This document shows, piece after piece, positions 1 to 9,109 of a stretch of 64,000 nucleotides of DNA (positions are counted from its first letter, which is position 1; each line of letters begins with the position of its first letter). Source of the stretch: Lachnospiraceae bacterium (GTDB lineage: Bacteria > Bacillota > Clostridia > Lachnospirales > Lachnospiraceae); NCBI GenBank assembly GCA_017437785.1, contig JAFRXH010000023.1, positions 61,267 through 125,266 of the forward strand, given 5' to 3'. The translations under genes were made by a program, and so were the position numbers. Below the pieces are notes generated by a model. The model was given only the letters and a program-made list of their open reading frames with translations. It made no database searches and was not told the DNA's origin.

Positions 1-2
1 CC

Positions 3-1007
3 ACCGGCGTACTTACGCTTCTGGTACTTCTTTTTGGTGAAATCCTCCCTAAGACTCTTGCTCTTCGCAGCAATGAGCGTTGTGCTTTGGGCTATGCTCC
101 TTTTATCAGGGCTTTGTCCGTCGTACTCACCCCGATCATCTTTCTTATAGATAAGCTCTCCAACGGCATCCTGCGCCTTTTGGGCGTAGATCCCAACCAA
201 AAAGTCATACGTATAACCGAAAGCGAGCTTCTTGGTTATGTGGATGTGGGCCACCAGGACGGTGTCATCGAAAGCGAAGAACGCGAGATGATCCATAATA
301 TGTTTGAATTCTCCGACGCTGTAGCCAGGGATATCATGATCCCCAGGGTTAATATGGTCATGGCCGATCTGCACGATTCATATGACGATATCCGCACTCT
401 TTTTAAGGAGCATATGTACACCCGTCTTCCAATATATAAAGACGAACCCGATAATATCGTGGGTGTTATCAATATCAAGGATTTTCTCTTTCTCGAGGAT
501 CCCGAGCACTTTCATATAAACAAGATCATGCGCGAGCCTTACTATACTTATGAGTCAAAAAAGATCGCCGATCTGTTAAACGAAATGCGCAAAAAGAACC
601 AATCTGTCTGTATAGTACTCAATGAGTACGGTACTGCCGAAGGAATGATAAGCATGGAGGATATGGTCGAAGAAATAATAGGCCAGATAAGGGACGAATA
701 CGATGCCGATGAAGCCGAACTTTTAAAGCCGCTTTCCGACAGAGAATATCTTGTGGATGGCACAATGAACCTGGATGATATTAACGAGCAGCTTGGTACT
801 TCTTACGAAAGTGAAGATTACGATTCGATCAGCGGTATCATCATAGAACAGCTTGATGACCGTCTGCCTGTTGAAGGCGAGACTGTCTCTCTGCCTGACG
901 GCACCGTACTCAAGGTCGAAAAACTGGATAATCAGCGCATCGAGACTGTAAGGCTTACACTGCCGGAGGAAAAAGATACCGATAGCAGCGAAAACGAAGA
1001 ATCTTGA
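3..1007 (+). CDS. CNNM/CorC (HlyC) family transporter, 5' truncated by window edge
   Basis: This is the C-terminal two thirds of a membrane protein of the hemolysin/CorC (CNNM) family, linked to magnesium or divalent cation efflux. The frame is open from base 3; residues before the TTG at 87 include LLFGEILPKTLA, the end of the DUF21 membrane domain, so TTG 87 is internal and the true start lies outside the window. Next come a membrane stretch, a CBS-domain pair (IMIPR then LNEYGTAEGMISMEDMVEEI) and a CorC_HlyC C-terminal domain (YLVDGTMNLDDIN). The tail is acidic. It runs convergently with the response regulator gene, 39 bases apart. Family assignment is firm; the exact ion is not shown. Confidence 0.93.
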   Translation, partial: TGVLTLLVLLFGEILPKTLALRSNERCALGYAPFIRALSVVLTPIIFLIDKLSNGILRLLGVDPNQKVIRITESELLGYVDVGHQDGVIESEEREMIHNMFEFSDAVARDIMIPRVNMVMADLHDSYDDIRTLFKEHMYTRLPIYKDEPDNIVGVINIKDFLFLEDPEHFHINKIMREPYYTYESKKIADLLNEMRKKNQSVCIVLNEYGTAEGMISMEDMVEEIIGQIRDEYDADEAELLKPLSDREYLVDGTMNLDDINEQLGTSYESEDYDSISGIIIEQLDDRLPVEGETVSLPDGTVLKVEKLDNQRIETVRLTLPEEKDTDSSENEES

Positions 1008-1046
1008 AAGAGGTATAGCCTTCCACAGAAGCACATGCCTGTTTTC

Positions 1047-1679
1047 TCACGACAGCGCCACTACCAGCTTAACCCGATCATGTATCCCGGTCTTGTCATA
1101 GATCGAAGAAATATAATTCTTGACTGTCCCCTCTGAAATAAAAAGTTTATCGGCTATCTGCTTATTGCTCAGACCTTCCACGAGCAAAGAAGCTATCTCC
1201 CGCTCCCTGTCCGTCAATTCCTCATACAGGGACTTATTATTATTCTTACTCATCATTGCGGTAAGGCGCTGCATGACCTTGGGATCGAGCACGCTTACAC
1301 CGTTCATAAGCTGGGATATAGCGCCAAGTATGGCATCTTTCCCCGAGTCCTTTAAAAGATATCCGTCAGCGCCGTTGCTGATCGCCTCGGTGATATTTCC
1401 GTCATCATAAAATGTGGTAAGCACCAGTATGCGGATACCGGGATATTTCTTTTTAAGATGCCCTATCAGTTCGATCCCTCCCATACCTTTCATGTTCAGG
1501 TCCACCAGGGCGATATCACACGATACATCTTTAAGCAGCTTAAGGCATTCATTACCGTCGTGAGCTTTCCCCACTATCTCCATGTCATTTAAAGACAGTA
1601 TTATCTCCAGACTGTCAAGGAGCATTTCTTCATCATCTACAAGTAAAACCCTGTACATAAGCTTTTCCTTTTCTTTCAT
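1047..1679 (-). CDS. NarL/FixJ-type response regulator
   Basis: DNA-binding response regulator of 210 residues. The receiver domain has the acidic pair VDD near residue 15, the phospho-acceptor Asp in ALVDLNM near residue 60 and a conserved Lys in LLKDS. The C-terminal LuxR helix-turn-helix carries LTDREREIASLLVEGLSNKQ and EGTVKNYIS. Its ATG overlaps the stop of the kinase gene (ATGA), so the two are translationally coupled; an internal ATG at 1658, preceded by AAAAGG, is an alternative start. It is last in the operon permease-ATPase-permease-kinase-regulator and most likely controls that exporter. Confidence 0.93.
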   Translation of the reverse strand: MKEKEKLMYRVLLVDDEEMLLDSLEIILSLNDMEIVGKAHDGNECLKLLKDVSCDIALVDLNMKGMGGIELIGHLKKKYPGIRILVLTTFYDDGNITEAISNGADGYLLKDSGKDAILGAISQLMNGVSVLDPKVMQRLTAMMSKNNNKSLYEELTDREREIASLLVEGLSNKQIADKLFISEGTVKNYISSIYDKTGIHDRVKLVVALS

Positions 1680-2848
1680 TTTATCTGCATAGGCAGTTCT
1701 ATCATCGAACAGAATCCGTTTTCATTCTTAAACTCTGTATTTCCGCCGCAGCGCTGTGCGTAGGACGCAAGCTTCTTAAGTCCGAATCCGTTTCTGATCA
1801 GTTCATCAGCATTCTCTTTGTTAAAAACACTGTGCCCGTTATCCTTAACTTCCATCCGGATGTGAGTCGAATCCGCCGTTATCTTTACGATAAACTGTGT
1901 TGCTTTGCCATGTTTTACCCCGTTGGTAAGCATTTCGCTGAGCGCCCCGCTTAAGAATTCCGCATGTTCCTTCGGGAGCATCAGACTCTCCGAGTACAGA
2001 TCCTTTATCAGGTCGCAGTTTATCTGCGTATCCATGGTAAATTCATTTATGATATTGTCAGTATAGCATAAGAGGTCTTTGATGGAAACATCCTCATCCT
2101 CCGTATCCAATGCCCTGACAGCGCTGCGTATCGCTTCCAGGCTGCCGCGTATGCGTCCCGCGGCATCATTCATGCGCTTATGTGCCTCCTGCGGATCCTT
2201 CTCAAAGAGCATGTCCGCGGCATCCAGTGTCATTATAGCGGCCGTGATCGAATGCCCCACGCTGTTATGGATATTACGGCTTATATTCTCACGTTCCATC
2301 AGCCGCGCGTTTTTGTTCTCATAAAAGCTCTGCCTGACCATTTCATTATTCCTTTTTATTTCATGCATTTCCGATAAGCTGGCACGCTGAAGTCGTTCCC
2401 TGTCGGTTCTTCTTCTCTTTTCTTCCTTCTGCCATGCTGTTTGAATAAGCAGGATAATGACAGCAGCTGCTGTCAGCATCATGATCTCTGCCAGCTTATG
2501 TGCCAGAAAGTTTGCAATGTCAATATCAATGCTCATATGCATCATCAGTCTTACGGCAGCCGAACATATAAAGGCTGCTTCGGCAAGCGCCGGATCGATC
2601 CATCTGCGCTTTAGAGGCAGCAGCATAAATATAAGGCAGCTATACCACTGTCCAAGCGCAAAAGCAAAAGACAATACCATCTGCAGGATAATGACACTCT
2701 TATCCTCATCATCCTTCATATATGACATCGTGGCAATGATCATAATAACGCTGCCAAGCAGCAGTACCGGAAATGTATGTTCCGATACCGCTGCCGAGAT
2801 GATAGTCAATATCATAATGCTTATGTCTTTAATAATGATACCTGTCAT
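1676..2848 (-). CDS. Membrane sensor histidine kinase, HisKA_3 type
   Basis: Sensor kinase paired with the adjacent LuxR-type regulator. About five hydrophobic segments occupy the first 140 residues, with no large extracellular domain, so sensing is probably in or near the membrane. A charged linker leads to a HisKA_3 dimerisation domain with the phospho-His in RNIHNSVGHS, followed by an ATPase domain with the N-box EMLTNGVKHG and the G-box GFGLKKLA. I prefer the ATG at 2848, which has AAAGGA at good spacing; an in-frame ATG at 2878 would overlap the upstream permease but its ribosome site is too close. The tiny sensor plus ABC exporter resembles envelope-stress or peptide-antibiotic modules (inference). 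Confidence 0.9.
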   Translation of the reverse strand: MTGIIIKDISIMILTIISAAVSEHTFPVLLLGSVIMIIATMSYMKDDEDKSVIILQMVLSFAFALGQWYSCLIFMLLPLKRRWIDPALAEAAFICSAAVRLMMHMSIDIDIANFLAHKLAEIMMLTAAAVIILLIQTAWQKEEKRRRTDRERLQRASLSEMHEIKRNNEMVRQSFYENKNARLMERENISRNIHNSVGHSITAAIMTLDAADMLFEKDPQEAHKRMNDAAGRIRGSLEAIRSAVRALDTEDEDVSIKDLLCYTDNIINEFTMDTQINCDLIKDLYSESLMLPKEHAEFLSGALSEMLTNGVKHGKATQFIVKITADSTHIRMEVKDNGHSVFNKENADELIRNGFGLKKLASYAQRCGGNTEFKNENGFCSMIELPMQIK

Positions 2849-2861
2849 TAAAAAGCTTCCT

Positions 2862-3956
2862 TTAAAACTCTGTAACATCCGCCTTTGACATCGCTTTTGA
2901 TCTGCTGATCACATTAGGTATCAACACACACAGATCCGATATCGCAAATGCTGATAGTCCCAGCTTTGAAAAGTACGGAAGATACTGTCCTTTGGGTATA
3001 TAATACAATTCATTCATCATAAATGTGAAGACCAGACTTATCAATATGCCCGCAGCTATCCCGCACAGATCCATTACCAGCATTTCTGAAGCACACTTTC
3101 TGAATATCCTGCCTTTACTCATGCCCAGTGCCCTGTATATGCCAAACTCATATGTCCTTTTTATAAAGTGCCCGGTCAGCACCGTACCGACTGTTATGGC
3201 ATGTATCACCGAAAGCAATACTATTATCGCCAGGAAAATATAATCAAAAGGCTTCAGCTGTTCATCTATCGTTTCCGACATCATCTGTTCTACCCAAACC
3301 ATGCGGCTGCCGGCTTTTTCTTTAAGATACTCACGAAGATCATTTCCGGACATCTCATCGCTCATCACATAGGCCCGAAGAAGCGTATCGTTATCATTTA
3401 TCACATAAAAAAGCATGTAACTGTTATCATCCGTAAGGGCAGCAACTTTATATGATCCTCTGATATTCTCACACGTTTTTTCATCGATCACATCGCCTTC
3501 TTTAAGACCGTATTGCGCTGCCAATGCTTTCGACATTATCACACTCCGGTTACCTGCATTGGAAAGATCACAGTCTATCCCCAGATGATCAAATGCTGTC
3601 TTAAGATCCCCGACACTGTTAAACACCATTGAGCTGCTGCCCATTTCAATGCCCATTGTCGTCATCCAGTCAAGTCCCGAATATCCTCTCGAAGTACGCA
3701 TCAGCACAGTCAGCTTATTGTCATTCTTAAGCTCTGCGATAAATGATCCGAAGTCTTTGAAATCTTCATCTTTTGTCATTGCATTTATCAGGCATATCTT
3801 TGAATCATACTCTTCGATCTTATCCCAGTAATACTGCATGCTGCTGATATAGTTTCCCGCAACAAACAGCAGCACGGTACACATAAACAGAATGATCAGT
3901 ATCCCCGATCTTAATTTATTCTCTTTGATGTAATAAAAAGATGATAATGGATTCAT
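2862..3956 (-). CDS. ABC transporter permease, FtsX/MacB-like
   Basis: Integral membrane permease of about 364 residues. One transmembrane helix near the N-terminus (after YYIKENKLRSG) is followed by a roughly 200-residue extracytoplasmic region, then three C-terminal helices with the FtsX-type stretch YEFGIYRALGMSKGRIF. This is the MacB/LolCE topology. The ATG at 3956 overlaps the stop of the ATPase gene (ATGA), which decides the start over an in-frame codon at 3992. It is the second permease of the operon; with the ATPase and the permease at 4636 it probably forms a heterodimeric mechanotransmission-type exporter. Confidence 0.88.
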   Translation of the reverse strand: MNPLSSFYYIKENKLRSGILIILFMCTVLLFVAGNYISSMQYYWDKIEEYDSKICLINAMTKDEDFKDFGSFIAELKNDNKLTVLMRTSRGYSGLDWMTTMGIEMGSSSMVFNSVGDLKTAFDHLGIDCDLSNAGNRSVIMSKALAAQYGLKEGDVIDEKTCENIRGSYKVAALTDDNSYMLFYVINDNDTLLRAYVMSDEMSGNDLREYLKEKAGSRMVWVEQMMSETIDEQLKPFDYIFLAIIVLLSVIHAITVGTVLTGHFIKRTYEFGIYRALGMSKGRIFRKCASEMLVMDLCGIAAGILISLVFTFMMNELYYIPKGQYLPYFSKLGLSAFAISDLCVLIPNVISRSKAMSKADVTEF

Positions 3957-4624
3957 TCTGCTTCTCCGTTCACACTGATCTCTCCGTCCCACATCTCTAT
4001 GACCGAATCTGCGTCCTTTAATATGCTCTTATCGTGTGTTACTACCAGCACCAGCCTGTCTTTTGAATGCTCCTTTAAGATCTTCATAACATTGTACGCG
4101 TTCTCATGGTCCAAGGATGCTGTAGGTTCATCTGCAAATATGACCTTCGGATCGTTAATGACCGCCCTGGCTATTGCAACCCTCTGGCATTGCCCGCCGG
4201 AAAGCTTTGCCGGCTTTTTGTTAAACTCTCTTTCGCCTATGCCCAGCTCTTTAAGTATATCTTCAGCCCTTTTACGAAGCTCTTTATCTTTCCCGTTAGC
4301 AGCAACCATAACATTATCTACAGCTCCCATATACGGTACCAGATAGTGTTTCTGAAAGACAAAACCAAACTCACTGCGCCGTAGCTGTTCTCTTTGCGCA
4401 TTGCTACATTCACACAGCTCCCGGCCATTATAGACTATGCTGCCTTCTGTGGGTTTCTTAAGAGTCGAAATACAATACATGAGCGTACTCTTTCCACTGC
4501 CCGAAGGTCCTATGATACCTATAAGTCCTTTATCGGGAAGTTTAAGGTCAAAGCCCTTTAAGGCATACATCTTTTCTTCTTTTTCCATGTCGTAGATCAT
4601 ACAGATCTTTTTTATATCGAACAT
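3953..4624 (-). CDS. ABC transporter ATP-binding protein, MacB/LolD-like
   Basis: ATPase of 223 residues, the usual length of the LolD/MacB nucleotide-binding family. It has Walker A GPSGSGKST, Q-loop FVFQKHYLVPYM, signature LSGGQCQRVAIARA, Walker B VIFADEPTASLD and the switch His in VVTHD. The start has GGGAGG seven bases upstream. It lies between two FtsX-like permeases, 11 bases after one and overlapping the other by four, so all three should be made together and form one transporter. The direction is export by family precedent; the substrate is unknown. Confidence 0.94.
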   Translation of the reverse strand: MFDIKKICMIYDMEKEEKMYALKGFDLKLPDKGLIGIIGPSGSGKSTLMYCISTLKKPTEGSIVYNGRELCECSNAQREQLRRSEFGFVFQKHYLVPYMGAVDNVMVAANGKDKELRKRAEDILKELGIGEREFNKKPAKLSGGQCQRVAIARAVINDPKVIFADEPTASLDHENAYNVMKILKEHSKDRLVLVVTHDKSILKDADSVIEMWDGEISVNGEAE

Positions 4625-4635
4625 AGATTTCCTCC

Positions 4636-5796
4636 CTAGTCTTCTATTGCATCTATAGTTTTTACTTTATTTATACCCAGTATCACCGGTATCTGCAAGG
4701 CCCCCATGATCATTATGTATGCTGCAGCTATCTTAAATATCACTTCCGGCATAAATATGCGGCAGTATAGTCCCTTTGCCTCTATGAGCAATTTAAATAT
4801 GATCCATCCTCCGCACAGACCAAGTACCATTCCTATCAGACTTCCGCTCAGGAAGATAAAGAGCATTTCCCTCATGATCATCCCGTAGATCGCGCTGCGG
4901 CTGTATCCGATCGACATATACAGACAGTATTCGTTTATACGGTTTCTGATATAAGCAATATAGGCGGTCAAAACCGTAAAGGCCAAAAACAGCATTGCTG
5001 CGAGGTACATAACATCAATAACTTTGTCTAAAACGCCTTTTACCTCTTCATCATAGTATTTTTTATAATCCACTTCGTCTGTTACTTTATCCGTATCCGA
5101 TGCATTTATTCCAAGCTGCTTAAGCACAGCTCTCATATCATATATACTCTCATCTTTTTCTACTGCGATCGCCCAGCCGCTGTTAGTATATCCGTTAGGG
5201 GTGCCGACTCCCATCATTGTGGGCGAGCTTATTATCCCCACTATCGTAAAGGTCTCATTGTAAGCATTGGGGTTAAAATGATCACCTATCTCTTTGCCAT
5301 TATTCTTCATCACCGTTTCATCCACAAGCACCTCTCCGGCACCTGACGGCATCCTTCCCGCTGTAAGGCGCGCATTTAGATGGTCCAGAAAGCCCGGTAT
5401 TTCTTCCGGCTCCAAAAGCGGTATCTCATAACCTATCATCCCGAATACAGCCTGATAGGTACACATTATTACCTGCGTGTAATACACGTCCGTAATGCCG
5501 TCAACGCCTTTCAGCTTTTCTATCAGTTCGTTCCGCTTCTCATCGTAGGCCGCCTGCAGCGCCCCGGTATCGGTATAGTTATCAGGATCTATGCCATAGC
5601 TCTCAAGTGACAGAGAAAGATATGCGATCTTCTTCGGAAGCGTAAATACTATCGGTTCAAAGCTTTCGATCGATGAGTTTAAAAGCATCGCTATCAGATA
5701 CATTGCAGCAAATACCATCATCAGTGCCACTACCATCGCGCCTACTCTCTTTTTATTATTCTTAATGAATTTCCATGCGGATAACTCTGCTTTCAT
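4636..5796 (-). CDS. ABC transporter permease, FtsX-like, first gene of the exporter operon
   Basis: Permease of about 386 residues with one N-terminal helix, a large extracytoplasmic domain (residues about 45-270) and three C-terminal helices with NEYCLYMSIGYSRSAIYGMI, the FtsX coupling region. The start at 5796 is chosen for AAAGGAG five bases upstream; the open frame reaches 5856 but with no ribosome site there. It shows little similarity by eye to the second permease, so the exporter is probably a heterodimer. A sigma-A-like promoter lies about 35 bases upstream, making this the first gene of the five-gene operon that ends with the response regulator. Confidence 0.87.
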   Translation of the reverse strand: MKAELSAWKFIKNNKKRVGAMVVALMMVFAAMYLIAMLLNSSIESFEPIVFTLPKKIAYLSLSLESYGIDPDNYTDTGALQAAYDEKRNELIEKLKGVDGITDVYYTQVIMCTYQAVFGMIGYEIPLLEPEEIPGFLDHLNARLTAGRMPSGAGEVLVDETVMKNNGKEIGDHFNPNAYNETFTIVGIISSPTMMGVGTPNGYTNSGWAIAVEKDESIYDMRAVLKQLGINASDTDKVTDEVDYKKYYDEEVKGVLDKVIDVMYLAAMLFLAFTVLTAYIAYIRNRINEYCLYMSIGYSRSAIYGMIMREMLFIFLSGSLIGMVLGLCGGWIIFKLLIEAKGLYCRIFMPEVIFKIAAAYIMIMGALQIPVILGINKVKTIDAIED

Positions 5797-5829
5797 CGCC
5801 GCTCCTTTATCTGTACCGATCATTCTGAC

Positions 5830-5857
5830 ATTATAATAAAGCATCCTCTCATACAAA
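5830..5857 (-). promoter_or_regulatory. Predicted sigma-A promoter of the ABC exporter/two-component operon
   Basis: On the minus strand, TTTGTA (5852-5857), a 16-base spacer and a perfect TATAAT (5830-5835). The -35 box lies within the T-run of the rlmB terminator, so the operon appears to start where the previous transcript ends. This leaves a leader of about 27 bases before the ATG at 5796. Confidence 0.5.
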
Positions 5858-5896
5858 AAAAGTGACCGCGGTCATATCTTTGTATGACTGCGGTCA
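5855..5896 (-). terminator. Rho-independent terminator after rlmB
   Basis: A 14-bp stem (5863-5876 with 5883-5896, one wobble pair) with a six-base loop, followed on the minus strand by CTTTTTTTG. It ends transcription of the ispF-cysS-mrnC-rlmB group. Confidence 0.85.
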
Positions 5897-5932
5897 GATT
5901 ATTAAATGTTCGTGTTTATTGGGTGAATATAC

Positions 5933-6691
5933 TCAGGATAACTTGGGGTTCTGATAATCCCTCTGCCTGACTATCTCATATGCAAGTACTCCGGCAGCTA
6001 CCGATGCATTAAGCGAATCAAGCTTCCCGATCATAGGAATGGATACTTTATAATCACACTTCTCCTTAACCAGGCGGCTTACGCCTTCTCCTTCAGAACC
6101 TATCACCAGACCGATCGAACCGGTGAGGTTTGCTTTATACATCACATCCCCGTCCATATCGGCACAGGCAAACCACATTTCTTCTTTCTTAAGACTCTCT
6201 ATTGTCTGTACCAGATTGGTAACTCTGGCAACAGGCAGATAATTAAGAGCTCCTGCAGAAGTTCTGGCAACCGTAGGCGTAAGTCCTACCGCTCTGTTCT
6301 TGGGTATCACCACACCGTGGGCTCCGGCCTGATAAGCAGTACGTATTATAGCGCCAAGGTTATGCGGATCCTCTATGCCGTCCAGGAAGAAAAGGAAAGG
6401 CGCGCGTCCGCTTTCCTTTGCCGCTTTCATAATATCTTCAAGCTCTGCATATTCATACGCGGCAGCTATTGCAATAACTCCCTGATGCTTTCCGGTCTGT
6501 GAAAGCTGGTCCAGGCGTTCCTTAGCCACATACTTGATAAGGCAGTCATTCTTTTTGGCTTCTCTTTTGATGGTCAGTACCGGACCATCCTGGCAGCCGT
6601 CAAGTACATATATCTTATCTATTGTCTTACCGCTGCGGAATGCTTCCAGCACCGCGTTGCGGCCTTCTATCTGTGATTCTGAATATCCCAT
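5933..6691 (-). CDS. rlmB: 23S rRNA (guanosine-2'-O-)-methyltransferase RlmB-type (SpoU family)
   Basis: TrmH/SpoU-family methyltransferase of 252 residues, expected to methylate the ribose of a conserved 23S rRNA guanosine using SAM. The N-terminal substrate-binding domain starts with IEGRNAVLEAF. The trefoil-knot catalytic domain shows motif 1 NLGAIIRTAYQAGAHGV, the stretch GLVIGSEGEGVSRLV, and motif 3 IPMIGKLDSLNASVAAGV. The start has AAAGG at good spacing. It sits 35 bases after mrnC in the usual Firmicutes order cysS-mrnC-rlmB, and a strong terminator follows. Confidence 0.95.
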   Translation of the reverse strand: MGYSESQIEGRNAVLEAFRSGKTIDKIYVLDGCQDGPVLTIKREAKKNDCLIKYVAKERLDQLSQTGKHQGVIAIAAAYEYAELEDIMKAAKESGRAPFLFFLDGIEDPHNLGAIIRTAYQAGAHGVVIPKNRAVGLTPTVARTSAGALNYLPVARVTNLVQTIESLKKEEMWFACADMDGDVMYKANLTGSIGLVIGSEGEGVSRLVKEKCDYKVSIPMIGKLDSLNASVAAGVLAYEIVRQRDYQNPKLS

Positions 6692-6726
6692 GATAAACCT
6701 TTCATTCTTTGGCTATTGTGCTTCTG

Positions 6727-7131
6727 TCAGGATGACCGGGGTGTATCCGTCTCCAGTAAGTCTACCGCTGCTTTCATGAGCTCTTTGACGCGCTCTTCCC
6801 TGCCGTTAATGCTTAAATATCCTATCAACGCTTCAAATCCCGTAGCTTTTCTGTATTCTCCCGGACTGGAGCTTTTGGGTGCCGCATGTGCCTTGGCATT
6901 ACGTCCTCTTCTGTACACTCCCTCTTCTTCCTCGGAAAGAGTTTCCATAAGGGTTTCGACAGCTTTAGCCTGTGCAGCTGCACATACAAAACGTGTAGCT
7001 ATTACATGATACTTTTCGACAGGCATATTGCCACGGCTCTCCATTATATACTCACGCACATAACGTTCATATACCGCGTCACCCAGATATGCATATCCGA
7101 GTGCCGAATAATTCTTTAAATCTTCTCCCAC
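6727..7131 (-). CDS. mrnC: Mini-ribonuclease 3
   Basis: RNase III-like catalytic domain of 134 residues without a double-stranded RNA binding domain, the hallmark of Mini-III, which trims 23S rRNA ends in Firmicutes. The signature ALGYAYLGDAVYERYVREY contains the conserved acidic catalytic region, and GFEALIGYLSINGREERVKEL supplies the second acidic motif. The start overlaps the 3' end of cysS by 16 bases, implying coupled translation. The order cysS-mrnC-rlmB is standard and supports the call. Confidence 0.95.
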   Translation of the reverse strand: MGEDLKNYSALGYAYLGDAVYERYVREYIMESRGNMPVEKYHVIATRFVCAAAQAKAVETLMETLSEEEEGVYRRGRNAKAHAAPKSSSPGEYRKATGFEALIGYLSINGREERVKELMKAAVDLLETDTPRSS

Positions 7132-8516
7132 TTAACGCCCTCTCTGGTATCCTTTATTGCAATACCTCTGGCAAGAAGTTCATCCCTTATGGCATCAGCC
7201 CTGGCAAAATCTTTATCCTTCTTTGCCTGTGCACGTTCAGCTATCTTTTCATTAACGAAAGCTTCCAGCTCTTCATCGATCTCTTCAGCAGGAAGCGCCT
7301 CAAGAAGCTTTAATGAAAGCACCTCGTCAAAGCTGCCGATCAGTTTACGCTTTGTAGCATCATTTGTATCTGCCTTGAGCACATCATAAAGCACCGTAAA
7401 TGCCATAGATGTATTGCAGTCATCCGTAAGCGCATCTTCAAATTTCTGACGATATTCTGCAAATACCGCTTCATCAGCCTCTCCGTCAGCTGCCAGCTCC
7501 GAAGTACGTTTACGGAGCTTTTTATATGCATCACTCATCTGATCGAGTACTTCATAAGAGAATTCAAGCGGTTTCCTGTAATGTGACTGCAGGCAGAAAT
7601 ACCTGTAAGCAAGCGGATCATAACCTTTCTCCTCAAGCAGTGATACGGTAAGGAATTCCCCGCTTGACTTGCTCATCTTTCCTTTATCTTTTTCAACAAG
7701 GTGATGAACATGGAACCAGTACCGGCACCAGGGGTGTCCTAAAAATGCTTCGCTCTGGGCTATCTCATTTGTATGATGGGGGAAAATATTATCTACACCG
7801 CCGCAATGGATATCCATATATTCACCCAGATGCTTGATACCTATGCAGGAGCACTCTATATGCCATCCGGGATATCCCTTGCCCCAGGGACTGTCCCATT
7901 TAAGCTCCTGGTCTTCAAATTTTGACTTGGTGAACCACAGCACGAAATCAGTCTTGTTGCGCTTATTGGTGTCTTCTTCAACATCATCACGCACTGCAGT
8001 CTTTAATTCGTCCTCGCTCTGGTTAGAAAGCTTGTAATACTTTTCAAGCTTTGATGTATCAAAATATACATTTTCTCCTGCCTGATATGCATAGCCCTTT
8101 TCAAGCAGGACCTCTATCATATTGATGAATTCCGGTATGCAATGGGTTGCCGGCTCTATAACATCCGGCATACGCATATTGAGCTTGTTAAAATCACTGA
8201 AGAAAGCTTTGGTATATCTTTCCGCAATATCCAGAACCGTAGTGTGTTCACGCTTAGCACCTTTAAGCATCTTATCCTCACCGGTATCGGCATCAGATGA
8301 AAGATGGCCTACATCAGTTATGTTCATAACACGCTTTACATCGTAGCCTGCATAGATCAGCGTCTTTACCAGTACATCTTCGCAGATATAACTGCGCAGG
8401 TTACCGATATGCGCGAAGTGGTATACTGTAGGGCCGCAGGTATAGACTTTTGCCTTTCCCTCTTCATGCGGTTTAAAATCCTCTACCATTCTGCTTGCTG
8501 TGTTATATATTCTCAT
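7116..8516 (-). CDS. cysS: Cysteinyl-tRNA synthetase
   Basis: Class I aminoacyl-tRNA synthetase that charges tRNA-Cys. Visible are the zinc/active-site Cys in YTCGPTVY, the HIGH-like HFAHIGNLRSY, further zinc ligands in WHIECSCIGIKHLG and HCGG, and the KMSKS loop GKMSKSSGEF. The C-terminal helical domain is complete. Of two in-frame ATGs I choose 8516 because GGGAGG lies five bases upstream and the encoded MRIYNTASR matches the usual family N-terminus. It follows ispF by 32 bases and overlaps mrnC. Confidence 0.97.
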   Translation of the reverse strand: MRIYNTASRMVEDFKPHEEGKAKVYTCGPTVYHFAHIGNLRSYICEDVLVKTLIYAGYDVKRVMNITDVGHLSSDADTGEDKMLKGAKREHTTVLDIAERYTKAFFSDFNKLNMRMPDVIEPATHCIPEFINMIEVLLEKGYAYQAGENVYFDTSKLEKYYKLSNQSEDELKTAVRDDVEEDTNKRNKTDFVLWFTKSKFEDQELKWDSPWGKGYPGWHIECSCIGIKHLGEYMDIHCGGVDNIFPHHTNEIAQSEAFLGHPWCRYWFHVHHLVEKDKGKMSKSSGEFLTVSLLEEKGYDPLAYRYFCLQSHYRKPLEFSYEVLDQMSDAYKKLRKRTSELAADGEADEAVFAEYRQKFEDALTDDCNTSMAFTVLYDVLKADTNDATKRKLIGSFDEVLSLKLLEALPAEEIDEELEAFVNEKIAERAQAKKDKDFARADAIRDELLARGIAIKDTREGVKWEKI

Positions 8517-8548
8517 AGTTTTCCTCCCATGGTATAAATTCCTGTTTT

Positions 8549-9109
8549 TCAATTCCCTGTGTTATTACGCGGACAGGCGCTACAGCTTCCCGCTGCCGGA
8601 CATCCGCCGCCGGTAACATCCATTGAATACATCTCGCGTGCGGTATAAAGCATACAGACAGCTTCAGCCGCGATCCCTTCTCCCCTGCCTGTAAACCCAA
8701 GATTTTCCTCTGTGGTAGCTTTAATATTGATCTGATCAAGCTCTATATCAAGCGCATTGGCAAACTTATCACGCATATCATCTATATACGGTCTCATCTT
8801 AGGTGCCTGTGCGATTATCGTCGCGTCGATGTTCTCGATAAAATACCCGGCCTCCTGCAGCGCTTCCTTTACTTTTTTTAACAGGATAAAACTGTCAATG
8901 TCCTTATATGCATTATCCGTATCAGGGAACAGCTTGCCTATGTCACCCATGGCTGCTGCGCCTAACAGTGCATCCATTATCGCATGCGTAAGCACATCAG
9001 CATCCGAATGTCCTATCAGACCGTATTTATATGGAATTTTAATGCCGCCTATTATAAGATCTCTGTCCGGTCCCAGCCTGTGGACATCATATCCCATGCC
9101 GACTCTCAT
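8549..9109 (-). CDS. ispF: 2-C-methyl-D-erythritol 2,4-cyclodiphosphate synthase with a C-terminal Cys-bearing extension
   Basis: Fifth enzyme of the MEP isoprenoid pathway, forming the cyclic diphosphate. Metal and substrate motifs are intact: GYDVHRL at the N-terminus, [30 protein letters not shown] and the C-terminal [20 protein letters not shown]. The family normally ends near residue 157; here about 30 extra residues follow, ending [17 protein letters not shown] with three cysteines. The start has AGGAGG five bases upstream, and its ATG overlaps the stop of the upstream orphan gene. No ispD gene is adjacent. Confidence 0.96.
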   Translation of the reverse strand: MRVGMGYDVHRLGPDRDLIIGGIKIPYKYGLIGHSDADVLTHAIMDALLGAAAMGDIGKLFPDTDNAYKDIDSFILLKKVKEALQEAGYFIENIDATIIAQAPKMRPYIDDMRDKFANALDIELDQINIKATTEENLGFTGRGEGIAAEAVCMLYTAREMYSMDVTGGGCPAAGSCSACPRNNTGN

